Source: Rhodoferax sp. (GTDB taxonomy: Bacteria; Pseudomonadota; Gammaproteobacteria; Burkholderiales; Burkholderiaceae_C). Taken from it: a stretch of 11,822 bases of DNA. This document shows, piece after piece, positions 1 through 7,844 of this stretch; within the stretch, counting starts at the first letter, position 1; the number at the start of each line of letters is the position of its first letter. Location: contig JADGRK010000042.1 of assembly GCA_017880985.1 (NCBI GenBank), positions 1-11,822 on the forward strand, given 5' to 3'. The position numbers were made by a program, and so were the translations under genes. The notes below the pieces were generated by a model that made no database searches, was not told the origin of the DNA, and saw nothing but the letters and a program-made list of their open reading frames with translations.

Positions 1-166
1 GGGTAGGCACGCCATCAATCAGCACGGTGCAAGCACCACATAACGCAATGCCGCAGCCATATTTGCTGCCGGTCAGGCCGAGCTGCTCACGCAGCACCCA
101 CAATAGCGGTGTGTCCGCCTCCGCCTCAAACTCGCGTACGGCGCCGTTGACGTTAAGTTTTGCCAT
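1..166 (-). CDS. [2Fe-2S]-binding small subunit of a molybdenum hydroxylase (IorA-like), 5' part
   Basis: The first 55 codons lie inside the window; the rest runs off the left edge. The protein begins MAKLNVNGAVREFE, as in small subunits of aldehyde/isoquinoline-type molybdenum hydroxylases. The segment CGIALCGACTV at residues 38-48 supplies three of the four cysteines (38, 43, 46) of the plant-ferredoxin-type cluster; the fourth would lie just past the edge. In this family the small subunit carries two [2Fe-2S] clusters, is about 150-160 aa long, and passes electrons from the molybdopterin large subunit, usually encoded next downstream (here outside the window). The ATG at 166-164 is supported by AGGAG (plus-strand 174-178) 7 nt upstream. 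The substrate cannot be told: IorA, aldehyde dehydrogenase and nicotinate-type hydroxylases share this N-terminus. The family call is secure, the specific enzyme is not. Confidence 0.88.
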   Translation of the reverse strand, partial: MAKLNVNGAVREFEAEADTPLLWVLREQLGLTGSKYGCGIALCGACTVLIDGVPT

Positions 167-385
167 GTCGGAACTCCTCTATTGGACAACTGTTGAATCT
201 GCCATGGGCAAGGCAGCGCCATCTTACGTCGATGACCATTCTTCTGCCAGGCATGAAGTGCCACCCGCAAATTTGGATTTTGAAGGTGAAAAGTAACCAT
301 TCCCACTTCAGAGCTGGGTGCGATACTCGCGCCTGGTGGTTGAATTCTTTTCTGAGTTGCACCTAATTCTATTTAATCAATAGCC

Positions 386-2635
386 ATGCCAGTCGTCCCG
401 GTTCAAACCAGCGTAGAGCCATCGGCCCAATATCTTGCCCTGTACCGCGCTACGCTACAGGAGGCTGCGGGCGGCGGCGGCGTGCTCATGAGCAGGATGA
501 TTGCGGCGGCCCGACTGGTGTTGCAGACCAGCCGGGCAGAATCGGCCAGGCAGCTAAGCGAGCGGGAATCCGATTTGTGCACGGCCTATCCAAAGGCCTT
601 GCTGGAGGCCTTCTCGAACCCCGAGATGACCGGAGAAGCCGCCGCACTTTTCAATCTGGACCTGCAGTTTGATCAACTTGAGCTGATGGGCGAAGACGAG
701 GTCATGACCAACGGATTGATCGCTCGTACCCGGCAGACGGTCACGCTGGCAGCGGAGGCCAGTCTGGCCGAGCTCAACGCCTTGATTTGCCGGACGCTTG
801 GCTTGAATACAGTGCGGCCAGAAAGCAACCCTTTGCGGCCCCAGGTGTATGTCAACGCCTTGAATGCGGTGATTGAACAAAGCCAGGTCTCAGCAAGCAC
901 GCGTCTGGACTGGCTCGGTGCCATGGGTGTGACCCTGGGGCAGGAGTTGCGCGCTCTTTATGCCAGTCTGTCAAACAGGCTGAAGACACAAGGCGTGGTA
1001 GGTACAGGTTACGCGGTGAGGAAAACGCCACATGGTAAGCGTGTCGGTGGCGCTACTGCGCCCGATGGTGGCAACGTTGGGGTAGTCCGCGCTGCATCCG
1101 GGCCTGTGCGCGAAAAAGATGAGGCGCTGCTGACACTGGACAAGCTGCGTCGTTTGCTGATGGGCGAACTCAACCCACCGACGGCGGCCGCTCGGGTAAA
1201 AGTCTTTGCCCAACAGTTTGCGCGTGAGTTCGAAAATGGTGTCGCGCCGACGACAGAACCAGAGTCCGACTTTCCCGCCACGCTGCCCGCTGCATTTGAA
1301 GCCCTGACCGAGATGAAGCAGGTGGAGCGAGTCGTGCAAAACCTGGAGCTTCGTCGTGGCCTCGCGCCCGCCAAAATAGTGGCCGACGATGCCTCGGTTG
1401 ACGCGGTGCGGCAGGCTTTGCGGCGCAATGCCAGTGGGGTCGCGCAGGCTTTGAGCCTGGAAGTGGTGATCTTGATGGTGGAAAACATGGCACATGACCC
1501 TCGTTTGCTCGAGCCGGTGCAACGCCTGCTTGGAAAGCTGGAGCCCGCACTGCTGCGTCTGGCCCTGGTTGACGCGCGCTTTTTTACCAACAAACAGCAT
1601 CCTGCGCGCGCCTTGTTACAGGAAATAACCGAACGCAGTTTGGCCTATGCCTCAGAACAGACGTCGGGTTTCGCAGAATTTATGCAGCTATTGGAACAGG
1701 CCACCGCAGCACTGACGAGCGCCGTCATTGAAAGTGACGAGCCCTTTGCGCAGGTGCTAATGCCACTGCGAGAAGCCTGGGCGCAGGCCGAAAAGCCGAA
1801 GGAACGCGACCGCAAAGACGCGGTTGAGGTGCTGCGCCATGCCGAGGCGCGCAACTTGCTGGCCGAAACAATTGCACGTGAAATCGATGCCAGCCCGAAC
1901 ACCTCGCGCGTGTCCGCTGTGGTCATGGACTTCTTGTGTGGTCCATGGTCGCAGGTGGTGGCACAGGCCCGCATCGCAGATGGATCCGGCTCTGCCGTGG
2001 CGACAAGATATCAGGCCCTGATTTCAGCACTGTTGTGGAGCGTGCACCCCGATTTGGCACACAAAAACACTGCCAAGCTCACTCGTTTGGTACCGTTGCT
2101 GCTAAGCACGCTAAGAGAAGGCCTGGAAAGCATAGGTTATCCAGCCACCAAGACCAGTGCCTTCTTTGAGTCTCTGATGGGCCTGCAACAAATGGCCTTT
2201 CGCAGCGCAAAAAACGCAACAGAAGCCTCAGCGTCAGCGCCGGCCGTGCCAGCCACCCGGTCAACTTTGCACCGGGTTGAAAGTGCAGACCCGTGGGTGG
2301 CGCCCGAAGAAGCCAAGACTTCCGGTCTGTTGGAACTGCCTGGCTTGGCCGAGAGTCCCGATGTTCCGGTTGACGATTTGCCTTTGGGTGCCTGGGTCGA
2401 GCTAGAAGTGGACAAGCAATGGGTACGCACCCAGCTCATCTGGGCCAGTCCGCATGGCAGCTTGTTCATGTTTGCCAGTGTGTTGGGCGCCACCCAATCC
2501 ATGACACGACGCTCGCGCGACAAACTGGTGGCAGCCGGCAAGCTTCGGGTGGTGTCGGATCGGCCCTTTGTGGAAGGGGCGCTGGACGCGGTGGCCCAAA
2601 TTGCGATGAAAAATAGCGTGGACTCGACGCTCTGA
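386..2635 (+). CDS. DUF1631 family protein
   Basis: A 749-aa soluble protein that I recognise as DUF1631; the family has no established function. Family landmarks are the stretch around residues 385-420 (LVDARFFTNKQHPARALLQE), VMDFLCGPW at 513-521, and LLWSVHP at 549-555. Residues 200-245 and 607-660 look like low-complexity linkers (Gly/Ala/Thr-rich, then Ala/Pro/Ser-rich). They separate an N-terminal helical part, the central DUF1631 core, and a compact C-terminal module at about 664-745 containing LPLGAWVELE, WVRTQLIWASPHG and SLFMFA, which looks beta-rich. There is no signal peptide or membrane segment. No Shine-Dalgarno precedes the ATG; a -10-like TATTTAAT (370-377) lies 8 nt upstream, so the transcript may be nearly leaderless. 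A later ATG at codon 35 is possible but would cut into the conserved start. The gene stands alone, divergent from the Fe-S subunit and convergent with the acyl-CoA dehydrogenase. Confidence 0.9.
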   Translation: MPVVPVQTSVEPSAQYLALYRATLQEAAGGGGVLMSRMIAAARLVLQTSRAESARQLSERESDLCTAYPKALLEAFSNPEMTGEAAALFNLDLQFDQLELMGEDEVMTNGLIARTRQTVTLAAEASLAELNALICRTLGLNTVRPESNPLRPQVYVNALNAVIEQSQVSASTRLDWLGAMGVTLGQELRALYASLSNRLKTQGVVGTGYAVRKTPHGKRVGGATAPDGGNVGVVRAASGPVREKDEALLTLDKLRRLLMGELNPPTAAARVKVFAQQFAREFENGVAPTTEPESDFPATLPAAFEALTEMKQVERVVQNLELRRGLAPAKIVADDASVDAVRQALRRNASGVAQALSLEVVILMVENMAHDPRLLEPVQRLLGKLEPALLRLALVDARFFTNKQHPARALLQEITERSLAYASEQTSGFAEFMQLLEQATAALTSAVIESDEPFAQVLMPLREAWAQAEKPKERDRKDAVEVLRHAEARNLLAETIAREIDASPNTSRVSAVVMDFLCGPWSQVVAQARIADGSGSAVATRYQALISALLWSVHPDLAHKNTAKLTRLVPLLLSTLREGLESIGYPATKTSAFFESLMGLQQMAFRSAKNATEASASAPAVPATRSTLHRVESADPWVAPEEAKTSGLLELPGLAESPDVPVDDLPLGAWVELEVDKQWVRTQLIWASPHGSLFMFASVLGATQSMTRRSRDKLVAAGKLRVVSDRPFVEGALDAVAQIAMKNSVDSTL

Positions 2636-2670
2636 GGATGTCGTCCTGAGGCCGGCCGAGCCTTGGCAAA

Positions 2671-3963
2671 CTAGCGGATGCGCGGCGCGGCCAGCAATTG
2701 TTCGGGTAGCGTGAAATAGGCTGCGGTGGCACCCCGACACTCACGCGCCTGCGCCAATTCATGACGCGCCACGCTGCGCAGATGCACTTCGTCCGGGCCA
2801 TCAAGCAGTTGCATGGCGCGACCCCAGGTCCAGAAGTAGGCCAGCGGCGTGTCGGGTGATAAGCCCATGGCACCAAATACCTGTATCGCGCGGTTGACCA
2901 CGCGCGTCTGCAGGCGCGCTGTCACGACCTTGATGGCAGACACATCGATCCGGTTTTGGGTCAGGTCTGACGGGTCGGCCAGTGCCGCCTGATCAAGCCG
3001 CCAGGCAGCGCGTAACACCAATAGTCGGGCCTGATCGATCTCCAGGCGCGACTCGGCAATCCACTCCTGCACGTTGGCGAAATCCGACAAATACTTGCCA
3101 AAGGCGTGGCGCTCCAGCGTGCGCTCACACATCAGCGCGAGCGCCAGCTCGCACTGGCCAATGCTGCGCATGCAGTGGTGGATGCGCCCCGGCCCCAGGC
3201 GCGCCTGCGCCATGGCAAAGCCAGCCCCCTCCTGACCCAGCAGATTGGTGGCCGGCACCCGTACGTCAGAGAAGACAATTTCGCAATGCCCCTCAGGCGT
3301 GTGGTGTTGCATGATGGCAATGTTGCGCACCAGCGTCACACCCGGCGTATCGATGGGTACCAGCAGCATGCTGTGTTGCGCGTGTTTGTCGGTATCCTGA
3401 TCGCCACTACGGCACATGACAATCAACAATCTGCAGTCTGGATGAGCAGCACCGGTGACAAACCATTTGCGGCCATTGAGCACCAGTTGCTCACCTTCAT
3501 GGCGGACACGGGCCTGCAAATTGGTCGGATCCGATGACGCGACGTCCGGCTCGGACATGGCAAACGCAGACCTGATTTCACCGTCCAGCAAGGGGCGCAA
3601 CCAGCACCGATCCTGCTCCGGCGTGGCAAACAGATGCAGCAGTTCCATGTTGCCGGTGTCAGGCGCGCTGCAGTTGAATACCTCGGAGGCCCACGGCAAG
3701 CGTCCCATGATTTCAGCCAACGGCGCGTATTCGATATTGCTCAGTCTCTGGCCTGGCTGGTCGACCCGCAGACTGGGCAAAAACAGGTTCCACAAACCCT
3801 CGGACCTCGCCAGCGCCTTGAGATCGGACATAAAAGGCGGCGGAAATATCCCTTCCGCCACCGAGTGGTGCCAGGCGCCGTTGTAGGGCAGGACATAACG
3901 ATCGATGAAAACTTCCAGGCGCTGGCGCAAAGCCTGCACCTGGGGCGAATATTCAAATTCCAT
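2671..3963 (-). CDS. Acyl-CoA dehydrogenase, ACAD10/ACAD11-like
   Basis: A 430-aa FAD-dependent acyl-CoA dehydrogenase. Such enzymes make the alpha,beta-double bond of an acyl-CoA and pass electrons to ETF. In order: helical N-terminal domain (1-130) with FNCSAPDTGNMELL at 96-109, a signature I associate with ACAD10/11; FAD/substrate strand AFAMSEPDVASSDPTN at 133-148; beta domain to about 240; LGPGRIHHCMRSIGQ at 256-270; C-terminal helical domain with IQVFGAMGLSPDTPL at 360-374. The YEGT-type loop that carries the catalytic Glu in GcdH is here DGPDEVH (388-394). The open frame extends 29 codons further upstream, but the ATG at 3963 is chosen because GGAAAGG (plus-strand 3970-3976) sits 6 nt before it and MEFEYSPQVQALRQRL is a normal family start. 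The substrate is unknown; relatives act on long, branched or 4-hydroxy acyl-CoAs. No partner gene is adjacent, so context gives no help. Confidence 0.92.
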   Translation of the reverse strand: MEFEYSPQVQALRQRLEVFIDRYVLPYNGAWHHSVAEGIFPPPFMSDLKALARSEGLWNLFLPSLRVDQPGQRLSNIEYAPLAEIMGRLPWASEVFNCSAPDTGNMELLHLFATPEQDRCWLRPLLDGEIRSAFAMSEPDVASSDPTNLQARVRHEGEQLVLNGRKWFVTGAAHPDCRLLIVMCRSGDQDTDKHAQHSMLLVPIDTPGVTLVRNIAIMQHHTPEGHCEIVFSDVRVPATNLLGQEGAGFAMAQARLGPGRIHHCMRSIGQCELALALMCERTLERHAFGKYLSDFANVQEWIAESRLEIDQARLLVLRAAWRLDQAALADPSDLTQNRIDVSAIKVVTARLQTRVVNRAIQVFGAMGLSPDTPLAYFWTWGRAMQLLDGPDEVHLRSVARHELAQARECRGATAAYFTLPEQLLAAPRIR

Positions 3964-4094
3964 GGACTGCCTTTCCGGTAAAGCGACGCTTGAGAGCCGC
4001 CGCCCACTGGGCAGCGCAACGATCAAGGTCATCCACGTGGAGTTTGCCAAAGTTGACGCTCTTTGGCTGTCACCTCGGTGCTCACCGGCAAAGG

Positions 4095-4140
4095 CAGGTC
4101 CAGGGACAGGTCGGGAACCCAGGTGAGCTGGACCAGGTCG
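4095..4140 (+). repeat. Four direct CAGGT(C/G) repeats upstream of the c-di-GMP enzyme gene
   Basis: CAGGTC begins at 4095, 4107 and 4134, and CAGGTG at 4120, giving steps of 12, 13 and 14 bp, all in the same orientation. The array lies 37-82 bp before the GTG start of the GGDEF/EAL gene and about 130 bp before the divergent acyl-CoA dehydrogenase start. The last copy is part of a small palindrome, GACCAGGTC (4131-4139). It could be a binding array for a regulator; in GC-rich DNA a hexamer like this can also recur by chance. Confidence 0.3.
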
Positions 4141-4165
4141 AACCCGCCCTGACAGCGCTTCAGTC

Positions 4166-4176
4166 TAGAATAAATC
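4166..4176 (+). promoter_or_regulatory. -10-like hexamer TAGAAT directly before a GTG start (possible leaderless promoter)
   Basis: TAGAAT at 4166-4171 matches the -10 consensus at five of six positions and is followed by five bases and then the GTG at 4177. Transcription starting the usual 6-7 nt downstream would begin at or next to that GTG, giving an mRNA without a leader. No Shine-Dalgarno is present and no good -35 is seen at 16-18 bp spacing, so an activator or an extended element would be needed. Confidence 0.35.
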
Positions 4177-7100
4177 GTGCTCACAAGTGCGATCGAACTA
4201 ATCTACAGCTTGTCCATCCTGGTGGCCATGAGCCTGGTCTCGGGCTTTATCAGACAGCGTCAAGAACGCCCGCGGCGGCACGCCATCCTGCAAGGGCTGC
4301 TGTTTGGCACGGCAGCTTTGATCGGGATGATGCATCCCCTGGTTCTGGGGCCCGGCCTGATCTTTGATGGTCGTTCCGTGATGATCAGTCTGTGTGGCTT
4401 GTTCTTTGGCCCGCTGGCGGTCAGTGTTGCGGCCGCGATGGCGCTTCTTTACCGCATCCTTGTCGGCGGTGTGGGCGTTTATATGGGCCTGCTGGTGATT
4501 GCAGCCTCGGCACTTTGGGGCCTGTTTTTTCATCTCCGTTGGCGCCACCAGGCGCGGCCGCTCAGTGCCACCCGGTTGCTGCTGGTCGGGTTGGTGGTTC
4601 ATGTGACCCTGCTTTTGCTCATGTTTGCCCTGCCTGCGCAGACGGCGCTGGAGACCCTGCAACGGCTCGGCCTGCCGATTCTGCTGACCTATCCGCTGAT
4701 TACGCTGCTGATCGGCAAGCTGCTGTCGAGTCAGGAGGCGGCGCTCGATTCGGTCGTGGCCTTGCGCGAGAGCGAGCTGCGCCATCGCCTGCTGGCCGAC
4801 AACGCCACCGACGTGATCTGGACCATGGACCTGCAAGGTCGCTTCACCTACGTCAGCCCCTCGGTTGAGAAACTGCGCGGCTACAGCAGCGCAGAAGTGA
4901 TGCAGCAAACGCTGGCGCAGGCCCTCTGCCCGGCGTCGATTCCACTGGCCACCGAGAGCCTTGGCAAATCGATCGCAGCCATGGCCGCGGGCTTGCCGTT
5001 CATTGAATTTCGGGGCGAGCTGGAGCAGCCCTGCAAGAATGGATGCACCGTCTGGACCGAGGTGAGTACCAGCGCCATGCGCGATACCGAGGGTCAATTT
5101 ATCGGCATCCTCGGTGTCGCGCGCAACATAACCGAACGAAAAAAGAACGAGGCCAAAGTCCGGCGCCTGAGTCAGCTTTACGCCGCATTGAGCCAATGCA
5201 ACCAGGCCATCGTGCGCTGCCCGTCTGAGACCGAGTTGTTCCCGGAGGTCTGTCGGGTGGCGGTGACTTTCGGCGGCATGCAAATGGCGTGGATCGGACT
5301 GGTCGATGAGCGCAGTCGCCAAATTCGCCCGGTGGCCTCTTTTGGCGACGAAAACAACGATCTGGCAGGCCTCAATCTGTCAGCGGATGCCAGCAAACCG
5401 TCGGGCCAGGGCATCGCCGGCACCGCGATTCGCGAGAATCAGCCCTTCTGGTGTCAGGATTTTCTCCATGAGCCGCGCACCGCGCCCTGGCGTGAAAGCG
5501 GCGAACGCGCTGGTTGGGCGGCAGCAGCAGCGCTGCCATTGGAGCGACAGGGCGTGGCCGTCGGCGCGCTGCTGCTTTACGCCGCTGAAGTGAATACTTT
5601 TGATGAGGACATTCGCAAACTGCTGCTTGAAATGACATTGGATATCAGCTTTGCACTGGACAGTTTTGCGCGCGAGGCGGCGCGCCAACAAGCCGCCGAC
5701 AGGCTGCGCCAAAGCGAACAATCCCTCAAGGAATCGCAACGCATTGCCGAGCTGGGCAGCTATACCCTGGACCTCAGCACCGGGCGCTGGGAAAGCTCCG
5801 AAATGCTGGATCGCCTTCTTGGCATCGATCAATGCTACGAACATACTGTGCAGGGATGGACAGCTCTGATCCAGCAGGACGATCAGGTGATGATGGCGCA
5901 GTACTTTAGAGACGAAGTGCTGGGTCAAGGCAAACCCTTCAACAAGGAATACCGCATCAGCCGACATGACGACCGCAGGCAGCGCTGGGTCCACGGCTTG
6001 GGCAAACTCGAATTCGACGCGCACCGACAGCCGCTGAAAATGCACGGGACGATTCAAGACATTACCGAACGCAAGCAAGCTGAGGATCTGTTGCGCGTCA
6101 GCACAGACAGCTTGAACGAAGCGCAGCGCATCGCCCAGATCGGCAATTGGACGCTTGATTTGCGGAGCGGCAGACTGATTTGGAGCGATGAGATGTTCCG
6201 TCTGTTCGAGCTTGATCCGACGCAATCTACTGCGACCAATGAAGCTTTTCTGGAGGTCATTCACCCGCTGGACCGCGACGCGGTGAAGCGGGCCTACACA
6301 GAATCGCTGGCAAACCGCACGCCCTACGAAATCATCCACCGGCTGCTGATGCCTGATGGGCGCATCAAGTGGGTGCAACAACGCTGCCTGTCGGAGTTTG
6401 ACGCATCCGGCAAGCCACTGCGATCGAGGGGCACGGTGCAAGACATCACCGAGCACAAGAAAACCGAGAGACAACTCTACAGTCTGGCCTTCCACGACAC
6501 ATTGACCGGCCTGCCCAACCGTCAATTGTTACTGGACCAGCTCAAGCACGCACTGGCCACCGGTGCCGGTGGCCAGCGCCATGGGGCGCTGCTGTTTATC
6601 GATCTGGATGACTTCAAGACGCTCAACGACACACGCGGCCATGAGACCGGAGACTTGCTGCTGCAACAGGTTGCCAGGCGTTTGACCACCTGCGTGCGCG
6701 AGGGTGACACCGTGGCCCGGCTCAGCGGTGATGAATTCGCGGTGCTGCTGGAAGATCTGCACACCAGCACGCAGGAGGCTGCCATACAGGCGCAAACAGT
6801 GGGCGAGAAAATCCTTGTGGCGCTCAACCGGACCTACCAGCTTGCCCATTACGCGCATCACACGACCGCCAGCATCGGCATCACCGTCATCGGCCAACCA
6901 CAGGAGAGCATCGAGGAACCGTTAAAGCGGGCAGAGCTGGCCATGTACCAGGCCAAGGCCGCCGGCCGCAACACCCTGCGCGTCTTTGACCCCCAGATGC
7001 AGGCGGTAGTGACGAACCGTGCCGACATGGAGGCGGGCTTGCGCAAGGCGTTAGTCAAGCAACAGTTCGTCCTTCACTACCAGGCGCAGCTGAATCGGCA

Positions 7101-7782
7101 GCGTCAGATTACCGGAGTGGAAGCGCTGGTGCGCTGGCTCGATCCCAAGCGCGGCCTGGTGTCACCGAGCGAGTTCATCGCGCTGGCCGAGGAAACCGGC
7201 TTGATCCTGCCATTGGGCAACTGGGTGCTGGAGGCGGCCTGCAAACAACTGGCGCTGTGGGCGAAGCGGCCCGAGATGGCGCATCTGACCATGGCGGTGA
7301 ATGTCAGCGCGCGTCAGTTCCACCAGAGCGACTTCGTCAAGCAGGTGCTCGATACGCTTGAGCGCACCGGCGCCCATCCGCATCGGCTCAAACTGGAACT
7401 GACAGAGAGCATGCTGGTGACCAACATTGAAGATGTCATCGCCACCATGAACACCCTCAAGGGCAAGGGCGTTGGATTCTCGCTCGACGACTTTGGCACC
7501 GGTTATTCGTCACTCTCTTACCTCAAGCGCCTGCCGCTGGACCAACTCAAGATCGACCAGGGTTTTGTGCGGAATATCCTGATTGAGCCCAATGATGCTG
7601 CGATTGCCAAGATGGCGGTGGCGCTGGCCAACAGTATGGGCCTGACGGCCATTGCTGAAGGGGTGGAGACCGAGGCGCAGCACGATCTCCTGGCCGGCAT
7701 GGGCTGCCATGCTTATCAGGGTTACCTGTTCAGTCGCCCGCTGCCACTGGCGGAGTTCGAGACGTTTTCGCAGTCGGCTTGA
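4177..7782 (+). CDS. Membrane-anchored 5TMR-PAS-GAF-PAS-PAS-GGDEF-EAL c-di-GMP synthase/phosphodiesterase
   Basis: A 1201-aa inner-membrane signalling enzyme expected to make and/or break cyclic di-GMP. Domains: 5TM-5TMR_LYT-type membrane region (about 5-185, hydrophobic segments near 8-24, 36-53, 67-92, 100-120, 131-152, 165-182, with the GGVGVYMG element at 97-104); PAS 1 (200-322, ending NITERKK); GAF (335-497); PAS 2 (515-635, ending DITERKQ); PAS 3 (645-762, ending DITEHKK); GGDEF (763-935); EAL (945-1195). The GGDEF signature is SGDEF (850-854), a tolerated variant, with FIDLDDFK at 807-814 for metal binding and an inhibitory-site-like RxxD (R841, D844) five residues before it. The EAL domain keeps E982-A-L, N1042, ELTE with E1077, D1104-D1105, K1125, D1127 and E1161-GVE, so both domains look active. 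PAS 2 and PAS 3 resemble each other (RIAELGSYTLDLSTGR and RIAQIGNWTLDLRSGR). An in-frame TAA two codons upstream fixes GTG 4177 as the longest start; ATG 4228 would cut into the first membrane helix. The ligands sensed are unknown. Confidence 0.93.
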   Translation: MLTSAIELIYSLSILVAMSLVSGFIRQRQERPRRHAILQGLLFGTAALIGMMHPLVLGPGLIFDGRSVMISLCGLFFGPLAVSVAAAMALLYRILVGGVGVYMGLLVIAASALWGLFFHLRWRHQARPLSATRLLLVGLVVHVTLLLLMFALPAQTALETLQRLGLPILLTYPLITLLIGKLLSSQEAALDSVVALRESELRHRLLADNATDVIWTMDLQGRFTYVSPSVEKLRGYSSAEVMQQTLAQALCPASIPLATESLGKSIAAMAAGLPFIEFRGELEQPCKNGCTVWTEVSTSAMRDTEGQFIGILGVARNITERKKNEAKVRRLSQLYAALSQCNQAIVRCPSETELFPEVCRVAVTFGGMQMAWIGLVDERSRQIRPVASFGDENNDLAGLNLSADASKPSGQGIAGTAIRENQPFWCQDFLHEPRTAPWRESGERAGWAAAAALPLERQGVAVGALLLYAAEVNTFDEDIRKLLLEMTLDISFALDSFAREAARQQAADRLRQSEQSLKESQRIAELGSYTLDLSTGRWESSEMLDRLLGIDQCYEHTVQGWTALIQQDDQVMMAQYFRDEVLGQGKPFNKEYRISRHDDRRQRWVHGLGKLEFDAHRQPLKMHGTIQDITERKQAEDLLRVSTDSLNEAQRIAQIGNWTLDLRSGRLIWSDEMFRLFELDPTQSTATNEAFLEVIHPLDRDAVKRAYTESLANRTPYEIIHRLLMPDGRIKWVQQRCLSEFDASGKPLRSRGTVQDITEHKKTERQLYSLAFHDTLTGLPNRQLLLDQLKHALATGAGGQRHGALLFIDLDDFKTLNDTRGHETGDLLLQQVARRLTTCVREGDTVARLSGDEFAVLLEDLHTSTQEAAIQAQTVGEKILVALNRTYQLAHYAHHTTASIGITVIGQPQESIEEPLKRAELAMYQAKAAGRNTLRVFDPQMQAVVTNRADMEAGLRKALVKQQFVLHYQAQLNRQRQITGVEALVRWLDPKRGLVSPSEFIALAEETGLILPLGNWVLEAACKQLALWAKRPEMAHLTMAVNVSARQFHQSDFVKQVLDTLERTGAHPHRLKLELTESMLVTNIEDVIATMNTLKGKGVGFSLDDFGTGYSSLSYLKRLPLDQLKIDQGFVRNILIEPNDAAIAKMAVALANSMGLTAIAEGVETEAQHDLLAGMGCHAYQGYLFSRPLPLAEFETFSQSA

Positions 7783-7844
7783 CGCACCTTTTCAGGCTGG
7801 ACATTGAGTTTCATCGGCGACGACATGATGGCTCGACCCTCTGA

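Noticed and set aside
187..195. Small palindrome CAACTGTTG in the leader of the Fe-S subunit gene
   Set aside because: Nine bases with 4-bp arms is expected by chance and nothing around it supports an operator.
245..263. Possible sigma-54 promoter (TGGCAC on the minus strand) before the Fe-S subunit gene
   Set aside because: The GC of the -12 element falls 2 bp out of the required spacing from the -24 GG, and TTGC is absent.
971..1600. Minus-strand open frame of 209 codons opposite the DUF1631 gene
   Set aside because: Shadow of the conserved DUF1631 frame; no recognisable domain or start signal.
2635..2670. Terminator between the convergent DUF1631 and acyl-CoA dehydrogenase genes (AGGA/TCCT hairpin, GGCCGGCC palindrome)
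   Set aside because: The stem is only 4 bp, the GGCCGGCC palindrome has no loop, and no T-tract follows on either strand.
2671..4050. Longer acyl-CoA dehydrogenase starting at 4050
   Set aside because: The extra 29 residues do not resemble the family start, while the ATG at 3963 has a strong GGAAAGG site at correct spacing.
4198..6525. Two long minus-strand open frames (4198-5322 and 5380-6525) opposite the c-di-GMP enzyme gene
   Set aside because: Both lie wholly within the intact 5TMR-PAS-GAF-GGDEF-EAL gene, have Gln/His-rich low-quality translations and no ribosome site or motif.
7783..7844. Terminator between the c-di-GMP enzyme gene and hemG
   Set aside because: No stable inverted repeat followed by a T-run can be found in these 62 bp.
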